This document shows positions 8,611 to 17,313 of a DNA stretch of 64,000 nt, one piece after another. This stretch comes from CAZOZZ01 sp965262425 (GTDB lineage Bacteria; Acidobacteriota; Terriglobia; 20CM-2-55-15): positions 4,340,001 through 4,404,000 of the forward strand of contig OZ253536.1 of the NCBI GenBank assembly GCA_965262425.1, in the 5' to 3' direction. Position numbers and translations under genes: made by a program. The notes below the pieces were generated by a model that had not been told where the DNA came from, made no database searches, and saw only the letters and a list, made by a program, of their open reading frames with translations. The stretch's first letter is position 1. Each line of letters starts with the position of its first letter.

Positions 8611-9156
8611 TCAGCCGCGGCTGAAAGCTCCGGGAAGTTGATCTCGGGGAATGAAACGGGAACCCAGAAACCGCCGTCGAACGCGGACCCCTTCTACCCG
8701 CATGAGCGAATTGTCGAACAGAGCGTCGGACAGTCGTCTACCCCCCACCCTCGCTTCTGCAATGTTCGTCGCCACGATGGCTGCGCGGGTTTCTTTCTCG
8801 ACATCATCCCGATCCCGCAGCAGCCACCAGGGATCGTAATGGAGGAGGTTCGAGAATTCTGCCGGGCCGGACTCGGCGATATTTCGCCGGGTGGGGCTGA
8901 GCAAGTATTGGAGCTCCCCTTCGACGACCTGGCTGGGGACCCCGACAAAGGATAATTCCCCTGTTGGCATCACCAGGAGAAGAAACTGCACGTCCAGATT
9001 TGGCGTGAAGAAAGGAAGTACGGCGCGAGAGCGCAACTCGCCGTCCGGCGTCGAGATTACGGCGTCCAGTAGCGCGTGCGCGGATACTTTCACAAAGCGG
9101 ACTCCCGAGCGAGGTGGTTTGTACCGAGTGGGCTGCTCTCTCTTATGTTCATTCAT
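8611..9156 (-). CDS. Hypothetical protein coupled to an AlkZ-like gene
   Basis: 181 residues, not recognised. The start at ATG 9156 overlaps the stop of the upstream winged-helix gene as ATGA; a longer frame reaching 9309 lies wholly inside that gene and is less likely. The protein is soluble and mixed alpha/beta, with a conserved-looking patch (RAVLPFFTPNLDVQFLLLVMPTGELSFVG) and a basic tail (EGVRVRRRFLGSRFIPR). The N-terminal KREQPTRYKPPRSG is basic and probably disordered. The overlap suggests a functional link with the upstream glycosylase-like protein, but no function is proposed. Confidence 0.6.
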   Translation of the reverse strand: MNEHKREQPTRYKPPRSGVRFVKVSAHALLDAVISTPDGELRSRAVLPFFTPNLDVQFLLLVMPTGELSFVGVPSQVVEGELQYLLSPTRRNIAESGPAEFSNLLHYDPWWLLRDRDDVEKETRAAIVATNIAEARVGGRRLSDALFDNSLMRVEGVRVRRRFLGSRFIPRDQLPGAFSRG

Positions 9157-10247
9157 CGACCCATCTTGTCCACCGTCAGGGTTCGGGCGCCCAGCAGGGT
9201 TGCCATTTTGTTGAATCGTGTTTCGATCTGCTCTCCAAGCCGCCGAGTGGGTTTTCCGAACATGTTCAGAAAAACCAGCATCTGCTGTCCCTTGAATCGA
9301 GACTTCCACGACCCCAGGTCGAGTCCGTTCAACAGGACGACGCCCAGCGCATTTCCACCTGTAGCTCCGAGCGAACCGTAAACCTGATCCAGCATATCGG
9401 AATCGACAAACCGTTCACGTCCGTCGGGAGCGTATCCCATCGTGTAACAGTCCCACTGAGGCAGCAAGTCGAGGACATCCTTCTTCGGCTTTTTGTGGGA
9501 TTCGAATTCCTCGATGTCCCCGGCGGGCAATGGGTAGCGATCGACAATGGTGATCGTCTCATGGCTTGCTATCGCAGTTTTCGCCTTCGTCGACGTCACG
9601 CCGGCCCACCAACTGAAGTCTTCTCGACGGGCAGGGCCGAAAGCCCTCAGGTACTCACCAGCCAGCCATTCGAGCGATTTCTCGTTCAGGTCGTTGCGGA
9701 GACGATGCTCCGGTGCCCACGATCTTGTCGCAACGTAGCGGATCGCGTTGGATCGCAGGCCCTCCGCCCCCACTCTCAGGAGACCTCCCTCAAAGGCCAT
9801 GCGGTTCAGTACAGGCTTGATGTTGGGAATGCAGACGTTGAGTTCGGCCACACCGAGCGGTCGTGTAGCGAGCTTCAGAATTTGTTCCCGCCACTCGCTG
9901 TACTTGTCTTCGGGTATTGCCCGGCCTTTGTGTGAGTATCGTTTTTGCCAGTAGGGATCGTCGGGCGAGGGTAGCGTCGCGGCGACCGCGGAACGAGCTG
10001 TTTCCGTCGGAACCAGGTACACCGATTTACGCATCGCCGGGACCCGCAGGGCCAGCCGGTCCTGTTCCAGCTTGCGAAACCCTTGTGCCGAGAACGACCG
10101 AACTCGCGCAAACAGGGACAAAGGTCCCGAGGGGTGCGAGCTGTAAACCGCGACAACAGCCCGCAACACCCCTGACAGGGTGGTTCCTCGTTTGCCCAGC
10201 GATTGACGACGATGCGACCAGTACCGAAATCTCTCGTGTTCCGACAT
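9153..10247 (-). CDS. Winged-helix DNA-binding (HTH_42 / AlkZ-like) protein
   Basis: A 364-residue protein of the family that includes the DNA glycosylase AlkZ/AZL, which unhooks interstrand crosslinks and alkylated bases. It has tandem winged-helix features: FRYWSHRRQSLGKRGTTLSGVLRAV near the N-terminus, VYLVPTETARSAVAATLPSP, and REDFSWWAGVTSTKAKTAI. The segment DLLPQWDCYTMGYAPDGRERF aligns with the catalytic LLPxFDxxLxGY stretch; here it reads Q-W-D, comparable to the QxQ/QxD signature. ATG 10247 is chosen because the family begins at the SEHERFRYW-type segment. Activity on crosslinks is inference. Confidence 0.75.
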   Translation of the reverse strand: MSEHERFRYWSHRRQSLGKRGTTLSGVLRAVVAVYSSHPSGPLSLFARVRSFSAQGFRKLEQDRLALRVPAMRKSVYLVPTETARSAVAATLPSPDDPYWQKRYSHKGRAIPEDKYSEWREQILKLATRPLGVAELNVCIPNIKPVLNRMAFEGGLLRVGAEGLRSNAIRYVATRSWAPEHRLRNDLNEKSLEWLAGEYLRAFGPARREDFSWWAGVTSTKAKTAIASHETITIVDRYPLPAGDIEEFESHKKPKKDVLDLLPQWDCYTMGYAPDGRERFVDSDMLDQVYGSLGATGGNALGVVLLNGLDLGSWKSRFKGQQMLVFLNMFGKPTRRLGEQIETRFNKMATLLGARTLTVDKMGR

Positions 10248-10345
10248 GGTTTGGAGCGAGTAGCCTTCAGCAGGCAGAAGGCCAGGATCGCTTCCGAGCT
10301 GCACGCTACCTGCTGCTTGATACCGCTCTTTACCCCGCTCGCCTT

Positions 10346-11005
10346 CTACTCTTCTACAATCGTTGCCTTGTTGATGTAATCGAGCCTCGGAAAATCCTCA
10401 TTCAGGTAGGCATTCCCTTCGGCTTGAATGCGTCCCTGCGACGGTCCCCGGCCTCGCGGCGCTCCTTCACCGTAACCGCTGTAGATGTCGTTGACTACGC
10501 TCATGCCGTCCACGACGCGGCCGAACGGCGCAAAGCCGCTGGCGTCCAGGTTCCGGTTGTTCTGGAAATTGATGAATAGCTGTGTCGTTCGCGTGTCTGG
10601 CGACCCGCCCATCGCGTAGGTGATGTAGCCGCGCCTGTTGCTTTCCTTGACCGGATCGACCGCTATCCGCGCTTCCCGCCAGGCGGCGGAGACCGACGGA
10701 TCGCCATTCAGGCCGAACTGCACCATGAAGCCAGAGATCACACGGAAGAACCTGCAATCGTCGAAGAAACCGGCCTTGACGAGGTTGTAGAAACGATCGG
10801 CGCCGTGGGGCGCCCAATCACGGTGCACCTCGATGACGAACGTACCGGCGCTCGTGTCGAAACTGGCTTTGAAGGTGTCCGGTGCCGTTTCGTCCAAACC
10901 AGCCGGATTCATCAGTGCCGCGTTGTCTTGTCCGGCGGCGCCGGAAGTTCCAGTTGCCATCAGGGCCACTCCCAGAAACATGATTATCAGTGAACGTTGG
11001 ATCAT
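10346..11005 (-). CDS. Secreted cyclophilin-type peptidyl-prolyl cis-trans isomerase
   Basis: 219 residues with a signal peptide (MIQRSLIIMFLGVALMATGTSG) and a cyclophilin domain. Seen are GTFVIEVHRDWAPHGADRFYNLVKAGFFDDCRFFRVISGFMVQFG, then YAMGGSPDTRTTQLFINFQNN (the usual GxPxTxxSQFFI site with TTQLFI) and FAPFGRVVDGMSVVNDIYSGYGE. It would assist folding of exported proteins in the periplasm. GGAGGAGTACGAG precedes ATG 11005. The gene is transcribed away from the large array that begins 540 bp to its right. Confidence 0.92.
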   Translation of the reverse strand: MIQRSLIIMFLGVALMATGTSGAAGQDNAALMNPAGLDETAPDTFKASFDTSAGTFVIEVHRDWAPHGADRFYNLVKAGFFDDCRFFRVISGFMVQFGLNGDPSVSAAWREARIAVDPVKESNRRGYITYAMGGSPDTRTTQLFINFQNNRNLDASGFAPFGRVVDGMSVVNDIYSGYGEGAPRGRGPSQGRIQAEGNAYLNEDFPRLDYINKATIVEE

Positions 11006-11197
11006 CTCGTACTCCTCCAAATAATTGCGGGCCCGATTCACTCGGCTTTCCCGCTCACCCATAATACTCAAGAAGCCGATGCTATTGAGACGGTTTCCTG
11101 AACAACGCGAGAAACATACGTCGATTACCGTTTCCACCGGCACGGTCACGAGTCCGGAAAACTACTGTACACAGGCTGTCGACAACGACAAAATCCC

Positions 11198-11240
11198 TGA
11201 CGCCATTCATCGATAAATCTGACGCAGTTCATCGATTAAA
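11198..11240. promoter_or_regulatory. Direct repeat with 22-bp period, candidate operator
   Basis: TGACGCCATTCATCGATAAA at 11198 is repeated as TGACGCAGTTCATCGATTAA at 11220. The period of 22 bp equals two DNA helical turns, so both copies present the core TTCATCGAT on the same face. This is typical of tandem binding sites for a transcription factor. It lies about 300 bp before the first array gene and about 200 bp from the cyclophilin start. Confidence 0.45.
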
Positions 11241-11422
11241 TTGGTTGATTTTTCGGTTGATTGTCTGGTCTTGAGGGTTCGGGTTCGAGGTTTGACGCCG
11301 CGAACATCAGTTAAGATGATGTAAATAAGCTACTTGTAGCTGTTTATGCTATGTTCCCCTCAAGGGGCGCGAAACCGACAAGAATCCGCACAAGTCATTC
11401 TTCTTGCTATACCTAGGGTGAA

Positions 11423-11487
11423 ATGATACAAAGCCAAAAATATGGAGTAGTACGTTTGTTCTATCAGAACTAGTATCTTTGTATCAT
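11423..11487. promoter_or_regulatory. Inverted repeat just upstream of the array
   Basis: ATGATACAAAG (11423-11433) and its exact reverse complement CTTTGTATCAT (11477-11487) are separated by 43 bp. Inside is a smaller hairpin, GTTCT-ATC-AGAAC (11459-11471). The right arm ends 55 bp before the first ATG of the array. It could act as an operator pair or as a 5' leader structure. Confidence 0.45.
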
Positions 11488-11542
11488 CGGTTTTCGTACC
11501 TTTGTAATAAGAAGCAAGAAACTCGCGTACCGGAGAGTAGGA

Positions 11543-14017
11543 ATGACGAAACATATCCTCGCGATTTTAATCATCGTATATTTCTGCCTTTCGGCGGGCG
11601 TCGACGTGAGCCTGGCGCAACAAGAACAACCTTCCGGCGCGGCCCCGGCGATGGCCGCTTCGCCGAACGTCCCCAGTTTGTCCCTCGAAGCACAGCAGAC
11701 CCTGGTGGATCAGTATTGCGTCTTTTGCCACGACGACGTCGAGAAATCCGGGGGGATGTCAATGTCCGGCTTGGACCTGGCACACGTCGAAGCAAGTCCG
11801 GAGCTTGTGGAAAAGATGATCCGCAAACTCCGGGCCGGGCTCATGCCGCCTGCCCGTCAGCCCAGACCGGATACCGCAACTCTGAGAGCTTTTGTTGCCT
11901 CGCTCGAGCAGGGCATGGACCGGGCCGGTGCCGCCAACCTCAATCCCGGCCGGCTGTCGCTTCACCGACTCAATCGAGCGGAGTACGCCCTGTCGGTCCG
12001 CGACCTCCTCGATGTTGACGTCGACGTCGCGGCGCTTCTCCCGCCCGACAGCATGGGCTACGGTTTCGACAATACGGCCGATGCACTGGGTATCTCACCC
12101 GCTCTCGTCGAGGGCTACATCCGGGCGGCCGGCGAGACCAGCCGCGCGGCGCTTGGCGATCTGAAGCTGGGCGGCACGTCGGTCACCTACGAAATCACCC
12201 GGACGGCTTCACAGATGCGGAAGGTGGAGGGTGCGCCCTTCGGAACGCGCGGTGGAATTTCGGTCATCCACAACTTTCCGGCCGATGGCGAATATACCTT
12301 CACGATGACTTTCTACGGCGAATCGACAGGCGGGATCTTCGGTCTCAACAATCCGCTTGCCGAGGACTACGAAGAGGAGATCGAAATCTCCATCGACGGT
12401 CGGCGCGTGGCGGTCATGACGGTTGAGAACAGCATGAACGAGAGGGACGACGCCGGTCTGACCCTGACGACCGGTCCGATTTCGATCAAAGCGGGTCCGC
12501 AACGGCTTTCAGCGGCGTTCATCCAGCGGTTTATGGGGCTTGTCGATGATCTGATCCGTCCGATCGAGCACACTATTGCCGACCAGCAGGTTTCAACCGG
12601 CGAAGGTATCTCCACGCTGCCCCATCTACAAGACCTGAACATCAAGGGTCCGTACAATGCGACGGGCGTGTCGGAAACGCCCAGCCGGTCCAGGATCTTT
12701 TCCTGCCGGCCGACGAGCTTCGATGAAGAGGAGTCCTGTGCCGGCGAGATTGTTTCGGCTCTCGCCACCCAGGCGTATCGACGCCCCGTCAGCGCAGAGG
12801 ATCTTGAGGGTTTGATGACTTTCTACAGGACCGGCCGGGAAGAAGGTGACTTCGAGTCGGGAATTCGAACGTCGCTTCAGGCGATCCTGGCGAGTCCCGG
12901 CTTCGTGTTCCGATTCGAGCAGGCGCCACCAGATGCCCAGCCGGGGCAGAACTACCGCATCACCGATCTCGAACTGGCTTCCCGTCTGTCGTTTTTTCTC
13001 TGGAGCACCGGACCGGACGTTGGGCTCATGTCGGTGGCACGCGATGGGACCCTCAGCGATCCGACGGTCCTGGAGCATCAGGTGCGACGGATGCTTGAGC
13101 ATCCACGGTCCGAAGCGCTCTCGACACGGTTTGGCGGCCAGTGGCTGGGGCTGGGCAATCTCGAGGGCAGGGTTCCCGACCCCATCTTGTTCCCGCAATT
13201 CGACATGTACATGGGCGAATCGATGCGGAGGGAAACGGAATTGTTCTTCGACAGCATCGTTCGCGAAGATCGAAACGTTCTCGACCTGTTGACTGCGGAC
13301 TACACTTTCGTCGATGAGCGCCTCGCGAAGCATTACAAGATTCCGAACGTCCTGGGAAACAGATTCCGCCGTGTGGCTGTGACAAGCGAGGACCGGAGGG
13401 GATTGCTCGGGCACGCCAGCATTCTCACCATCACCTCGAATGCCGACAGGACATCCGCGGTCCAGCGGGGCAAATGGGTCATGGAGACGCTCCTCGGCTC
13501 GCCTCCGCCCACTCCTCCGCCAAACGTGCCGGAGCTGGAGGAAACCGACAGGCTGACCGCCGGCAAGGTCCTGACGCTGCGCGCACGCATGGAAGAACAC
13601 CGGGCAACCCCCACTTGCGCCGCCTGTCACAGGATGATTGATCCGATCGGCCTGGCGCTCGAGAACTTCGATGCAACTGGGAGATGGAGGGTGCAGGATG
13701 GTGGCGTCCCGATCGACACGTCGACCGAGCTGTTCGACGGGACGAAAATCACCGGTCCCGCCAGTCTCCGAGAGGCCATCCTGGTCCGTTCCGACGCGTT
13801 CATCCAGAACTTCACCGAGAATTTGCTGGTCTATGCATTGGGACGGAAGAATGAGCACTACGATATGCCCACGGTTCGTACGATTGCCCGCGACGCCGCC
13901 ACGAACGACAACCGATTCTCTTCGTTCGTCCTGGGTGTCGTTCGCAGCCCCGCGTTTCAGATGAGACAGATGGAAGAGACCACCGAAGAAGCCGCCCAGG
14001 CGGGCGGGCGACGGTAG
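11543..14017 (+). CDS. Module 1 gene A: secreted DUF1592-family di-haem protein
   Basis: 824 residues, exported (signal peptide about 1-25). Domains in order: an N-terminal cytochrome-like region with QYCVFCHDDVEKSGG (haem motif C59-x-x-C62-H63) and RKLRAGLMPP; DUF1587 (LNRAEYALSVRDLLDVDVD); a carbohydrate-binding-like beta region (EYTFTMTFYGESTGGIFG); DUF1595 (QAYRRPVSAEDLEGLMTFY); DUF1592 (LELASRLSFFLWSTGPD); DUF1588, which carries a second haem motif C692AACH696 in CAACHRMIDPIGLALENFD; and C-terminal DUF1585 (YDMPTVRTIARDAA). The family is common in Planctomycetota and Acidobacteriota and is of unproven function. Two c-type haems would make it a periplasmic electron carrier or oxidoreductase. 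It is the first gene of the array, and a DUF1552 gene follows after 96 bp. Confidence 0.9.
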   Translation: MTKHILAILIIVYFCLSAGVDVSLAQQEQPSGAAPAMAASPNVPSLSLEAQQTLVDQYCVFCHDDVEKSGGMSMSGLDLAHVEASPELVEKMIRKLRAGLMPPARQPRPDTATLRAFVASLEQGMDRAGAANLNPGRLSLHRLNRAEYALSVRDLLDVDVDVAALLPPDSMGYGFDNTADALGISPALVEGYIRAAGETSRAALGDLKLGGTSVTYEITRTASQMRKVEGAPFGTRGGISVIHNFPADGEYTFTMTFYGESTGGIFGLNNPLAEDYEEEIEISIDGRRVAVMTVENSMNERDDAGLTLTTGPISIKAGPQRLSAAFIQRFMGLVDDLIRPIEHTIADQQVSTGEGISTLPHLQDLNIKGPYNATGVSETPSRSRIFSCRPTSFDEEESCAGEIVSALATQAYRRPVSAEDLEGLMTFYRTGREEGDFESGIRTSLQAILASPGFVFRFEQAPPDAQPGQNYRITDLELASRLSFFLWSTGPDVGLMSVARDGTLSDPTVLEHQVRRMLEHPRSEALSTRFGGQWLGLGNLEGRVPDPILFPQFDMYMGESMRRETELFFDSIVREDRNVLDLLTADYTFVDERLAKHYKIPNVLGNRFRRVAVTSEDRRGLLGHASILTITSNADRTSAVQRGKWVMETLLGSPPPTPPPNVPELEETDRLTAGKVLTLRARMEEHRATPTCAACHRMIDPIGLALENFDATGRWRVQDGGVPIDTSTELFDGTKITGPASLREAILVRSDAFIQNFTENLLVYALGRKNEHYDMPTVRTIARDAATNDNRFSSFVLGVVRSPAFQMRQMEETTEEAAQAGGRR

Positions 14018-14113
14018 TCGGGAGTGGATTTTGGTTGTTCGTCTTTATTTAACGAGATTAATTAGATCGATTTCACGCTTGCACGCAGAGGTATTCAGGA
14101 GGATTTGAGGCTA

Positions 14114-15487
14114 ATGTTCATTACGAAAAAACATATTTCCCGCAGGACTGTCTTGAAGGGCATGGGCGCGGCGGTTTCACTGCCGTTGCTGGAGGGGATG
14201 CTGCCTGCCCAGACTCCGATGAGCCAGACCGCGGCCGCTCCAAAGCTTCGTATTGCCGGCATCGAGATGGTGCACGGCAGTGCCGGGGCCTCCAAGTACG
14301 GAGCCGAACAAAATATGTGGTCCCCGGCCGACGCCGGTTCCGACTTCGATCTCACGCCAAGTGCGATGAGCCCTCTCGAGCCGTTCCGGGACTATCTGAC
14401 GATCATCAGCAACACGGATGTGGTTCCTGCTGAGGCCTTTGTCTTGAGCGAGGTCGGTGCCGACCATTTCCGGTCCAGCGCGGTGTTCCTCACCCAGTCG
14501 AAACCGAGGATGACGGAAGGCTCGGACGTCTATGTCGGAACATCGATGGACCAGATGTATGCCCAACGGTTCCAGGATACGCCGATACCTTCGATTCAGC
14601 TCTGCATCGAACCGGTCGACATCGCCGGCGGTTGCCTCTACGGGTATGCCTGTGCCTACCGGGATACGATCAGCTGGTCGTCTCCCTCGGATCCGCTTCC
14701 GATGGCGCGCGACCCGCGCATTGTCTTCGATCAGTTGTTCGGCGCCGGTGGGACGCCCGAAGAGCGGTCCGCCCGCCGTCAAACCGACAGGAGCATCCTG
14801 GATTGGATCACCCACGAGGTCGCTCGGCTGAAGAACGGCCTGGGTCCGAACGACCAACGCCGGTTGACCGAGTACCTGGACGACGTTCGCGAGATTGAAC
14901 GAAGGATCCAGAAGATCGAGGCCTTTAATGCCAGTGGCGAAACTCGCGAGATTCCGGACGCTCCGATTGGCGTGCCGGACTCGTTTGAGGAGCACGTCAA
15001 ATTGATGTTCGACCTCCAGGCACTCGGATTCGCAGCCGGCGTGACGCACGTCTCGGCGTTCAAGATGTCCAAGGACGGCACGAGCCGAACCTACCCGGAC
15101 AGCGGCAGCAGGGGCTCGTTCCACCCGTCTTCCCATTTCGGGACGACCCCGGAGCGCATCGAAGACTTCAACAAGATCAACCGCTATCACGTCGGCATGG
15201 TTCCCTACTTCCTGGAGAAGTTAAAGAACACGCCGGACGGAGACGGCAGTCTGCTGGACCACACCCTGATCATCTATGGCTCGCCAATGGGCAATCCCAG
15301 TGTCCACAACCACAAGCGGTGTCCGCTGTTCCTGGCAGGTCATGCCAACGGCGCGCTCAAAGGCAACATGCATCTGATCACCCCGGATGGAACGCCGATG
15401 GCGAATGCTTTCCTGACCCTGATGCACAGGATCGGGTTTGACGATATGGAAACCTTTGGTGACAGTACCGGAGAGCTTGCGATCTGA
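14114..15487 (+). CDS. Module 1 gene B: Tat-exported DUF1552 protein
   Basis: 457 residues. The N-terminus KKHISRRTVLKGMGAAVSLPLLE is a twin-arginine signal, so the protein is folded, possibly with cofactor, before export. The remainder is one DUF1552 domain, a member of the alkaline-phosphatase/sulfatase-like fold group with DUF1501. Signatures include ADHFRSSAVFLTQSKPRMTEG, GYACAYRDTISW, DVREIERRIQKIE, LMFDLQALGFAAGVT, GSPMGNPSVHNHKRCPLF and the C-terminal GDSTGELAI. ATG 14114 lies 11 bp after AGGAGG, the same spacing as in module 2. In the family this protein is encoded next to a DUF1592 partner, as here. Substrate unknown. Confidence 0.9.
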   Translation: MFITKKHISRRTVLKGMGAAVSLPLLEGMLPAQTPMSQTAAAPKLRIAGIEMVHGSAGASKYGAEQNMWSPADAGSDFDLTPSAMSPLEPFRDYLTIISNTDVVPAEAFVLSEVGADHFRSSAVFLTQSKPRMTEGSDVYVGTSMDQMYAQRFQDTPIPSIQLCIEPVDIAGGCLYGYACAYRDTISWSSPSDPLPMARDPRIVFDQLFGAGGTPEERSARRQTDRSILDWITHEVARLKNGLGPNDQRRLTEYLDDVREIERRIQKIEAFNASGETREIPDAPIGVPDSFEEHVKLMFDLQALGFAAGVTHVSAFKMSKDGTSRTYPDSGSRGSFHPSSHFGTTPERIEDFNKINRYHVGMVPYFLEKLKNTPDGDGSLLDHTLIIYGSPMGNPSVHNHKRCPLFLAGHANGALKGNMHLITPDGTPMANAFLTLMHRIGFDDMETFGDSTGELAI

Positions 15488-15509
15488 CCGAAGCGCTGGA
15501 GGAAGACCT

Positions 15510-17282
15510 ATGTTGAGGAAGAAACTGCTTGGTGGCCTTTGTTTGAGCTTCATCGGTGCGCTTTCGGTGACCGTGCTGCTTCTTTCGGCGCCGTCCGACA
15601 CCCCGGTGGCGGACGCGGTCCGGGCCCGTGACACGGCGACGCTGCGTTCCCTGTTGATCAAAGGCGTTGATGTGAACGCTGCCCAGGGTGACGGTATGAC
15701 GGCGCTCCACTGGGCCGCATACCAGGAAGATGTGGAGACAGCGGAGATTCTGCTTTACGCCGGCGCAAACGTGCGTGCCGCGACCCGGATTAACGCCATG
15801 ACTCCTCTGATTCTGGCCGCTCAAACCGGCAGTGCCCCCATGATCGAGACCTTGCTCGCGAATGGGGCGGATCCGAACATCGCAATTGCGACCGGGACCA
15901 CGCCGCTCATGCTTGCGGCCGCTGCGGGTAATGCGGACGCGGTGACGGCATTGATCGATGCCGGTGCGGATGTGGACGCGACGGAAAACGCCCAGGGGCA
16001 GACGGCCTTGATGTTTGCGGCTTCTTTCAACCGGGATGACGCGATCCAGGTTCTCATGGAGAACGGTGCGGACGTTGCGATTGCCTCGAAGGTGGTTGAT
16101 GTGGCCGTCCGGTCCGCCCGCTCCCGTGGTCGTGGTGGCCAGACCGCAGCACGTGGTCGCGGCGCCGGAACCGGCGGAAACCAACAGGCAGCGGCAGCTC
16201 CGGGCCGGGGCCGGAATGCCCAGGCGGCAGCGGCCGGCGGTCGGGGCCGTGGGCGTGGAGCGAACGCTCAGTCTGACGAGACGGCGTCGGATGCCCCACT
16301 TCTGTCGGCATCGGGACTTCCCGTCACCAGCGGCAATGTGGGCAGTGTCCGGCGTCAGTCGGGGGGTCGCGGCCGCCGTTTCAACAGAGGAGATCGTCCC
16401 AGACGTATCGATTATCTGGGTGGTCTGACGCCTTTGCTTTTCGCCGTGCGCGAAGGCCATTTCGAGGCAACCAAAAGTCTGCTCGACCAGGGTGCCGATA
16501 TCAACGCGGTCAGTCCGGGCGACAAATCCAGCCCGCTTCTCGTGGCTACTATCAATGGTCATTTCGACCTTGCCGGGTATCTGCTGGATGAAGGGGCCGA
16601 TCCCAAGCTTGCCAGCATGGCGGGCGCCACTCCCCTCTACGCAGCCGTGAATGTGAAATGGGCGCCCGAAGCCGGCTACCCGCAGCCGGACACCTCACAG
16701 GAGGCAACCACGTATCTCGAGTTGATGCAGGCGTTCCTGGACAAGGGGGCGGACGTGAACGCACAGCTCGAAAAGGAGCTGTGGTACACCTCCTACACGT
16801 TCGACCTGTCACGCGTGGATGCCGGTGGCGCGACCGCGTTCTGGCGCGCAGCGCAAGTCAGTGATATCGACGCGTTGCGACTCCTGAAGGCGGCCGGCGC
16901 GGATCCGGAGATCGCCAACAAGGACGACGTGAAGCCGATTCACGTGGGCACCGGTGGCGGCGTTCATGGCAACGACGAGGTGCTTGCGCCCGGCGGCTGG
17001 TTGCTGGCGGTCCGGTACCTGGTGGAGGAGCTTGGCGCGGACGTGAACGCGAAAGACAAGAACGGTTACACGCCGCTGCACAACGCGGCATCGATCGGAG
17101 AAAGCGAACTGGTTCAGTACCTGGCGGACAAGGGCGGCAACGTCCGGGCTGTCAGCAACAATGGGGAAACGACGGCGGACATGGCGAACGGCCCGAGACA
17201 GCGTATTCAGCCGTTCCCGGAGACTCTCGCGCTTCTGCGGAGCCTTGGCTCGAAGTTCAACTCCAACTGTGTGTCGTGTTGA
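15510..17282 (+). CDS. Module 1 gene C: exported ankyrin-repeat protein with RG-rich linker
   Basis: 590 residues. An N-terminal hydrophobic segment (LLGGLCLSFIGALSVTVLLLS) should export or anchor it. About five ankyrin repeats follow (for example GMTALHWAAYQEDVETAEILLYAGANV), then an arginine/glycine-rich low-complexity linker (about residues 205-315, RGRGGQTAARGRGAGTGG and similar), then a second ankyrin block with a long insert containing WAPEAGYPQPDT. The chain ends FNSNCVSC, a terminal Cys-x-x-Cys shared by all four paralogues. GGAGGAAGACCT precedes ATG 15510, 22 bp after gene B. Ankyrin repeats bind proteins, so a scaffold role for the A and B products is an inference. Confidence 0.88.
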   Translation: MLRKKLLGGLCLSFIGALSVTVLLLSAPSDTPVADAVRARDTATLRSLLIKGVDVNAAQGDGMTALHWAAYQEDVETAEILLYAGANVRAATRINAMTPLILAAQTGSAPMIETLLANGADPNIAIATGTTPLMLAAAAGNADAVTALIDAGADVDATENAQGQTALMFAASFNRDDAIQVLMENGADVAIASKVVDVAVRSARSRGRGGQTAARGRGAGTGGNQQAAAAPGRGRNAQAAAAGGRGRGRGANAQSDETASDAPLLSASGLPVTSGNVGSVRRQSGGRGRRFNRGDRPRRIDYLGGLTPLLFAVREGHFEATKSLLDQGADINAVSPGDKSSPLLVATINGHFDLAGYLLDEGADPKLASMAGATPLYAAVNVKWAPEAGYPQPDTSQEATTYLELMQAFLDKGADVNAQLEKELWYTSYTFDLSRVDAGGATAFWRAAQVSDIDALRLLKAAGADPEIANKDDVKPIHVGTGGGVHGNDEVLAPGGWLLAVRYLVEELGADVNAKDKNGYTPLHNAASIGESELVQYLADKGGNVRAVSNNGETTADMANGPRQRIQPFPETLALLRSLGSKFNSNCVSC

Positions 17283-17313
17283 GCCGGCAGTAAAAGAAGG
17301 TAGTACTCATTTT

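Larger units (their letters stand above)
11006..11542. other. Gene-free divergent control region upstream of the four-module array
   Basis: This 537-bp, comparatively AT-rich stretch separates the cyclophilin gene (leftward) from the array (rightward). It holds a two-copy direct repeat (11198-11240), a short dyad AGCTAC-TT-GTAGCT near 11327-11340, and a long-range inverted repeat (11423-11487). No convincing protein gene is present; a 64-codon minus-strand frame at 11360-11554 has no ribosome site or homology. Confidence 0.6.

Noticed and set aside
11360..11554. 64-codon minus-strand gene upstream of the array
   Set aside because: No ribosome site, AT-rich regulatory-looking DNA with inverted repeats, overlaps the start of the first array gene.
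12626..13858. Long antisense frames across the DUF1592, DUF1552 and ankyrin genes
   Set aside because: They mirror conserved coding sequence at high GC, lack ribosome sites, and encode His/Arg-rich nonsense in the same places in every paralogue.
17161..17313. Upstream-extended start for the module 2 DUF1592 gene
   Set aside because: The extra 51 codons lie inside the conserved end of the ankyrin gene, and the signal peptide begins at 17314.
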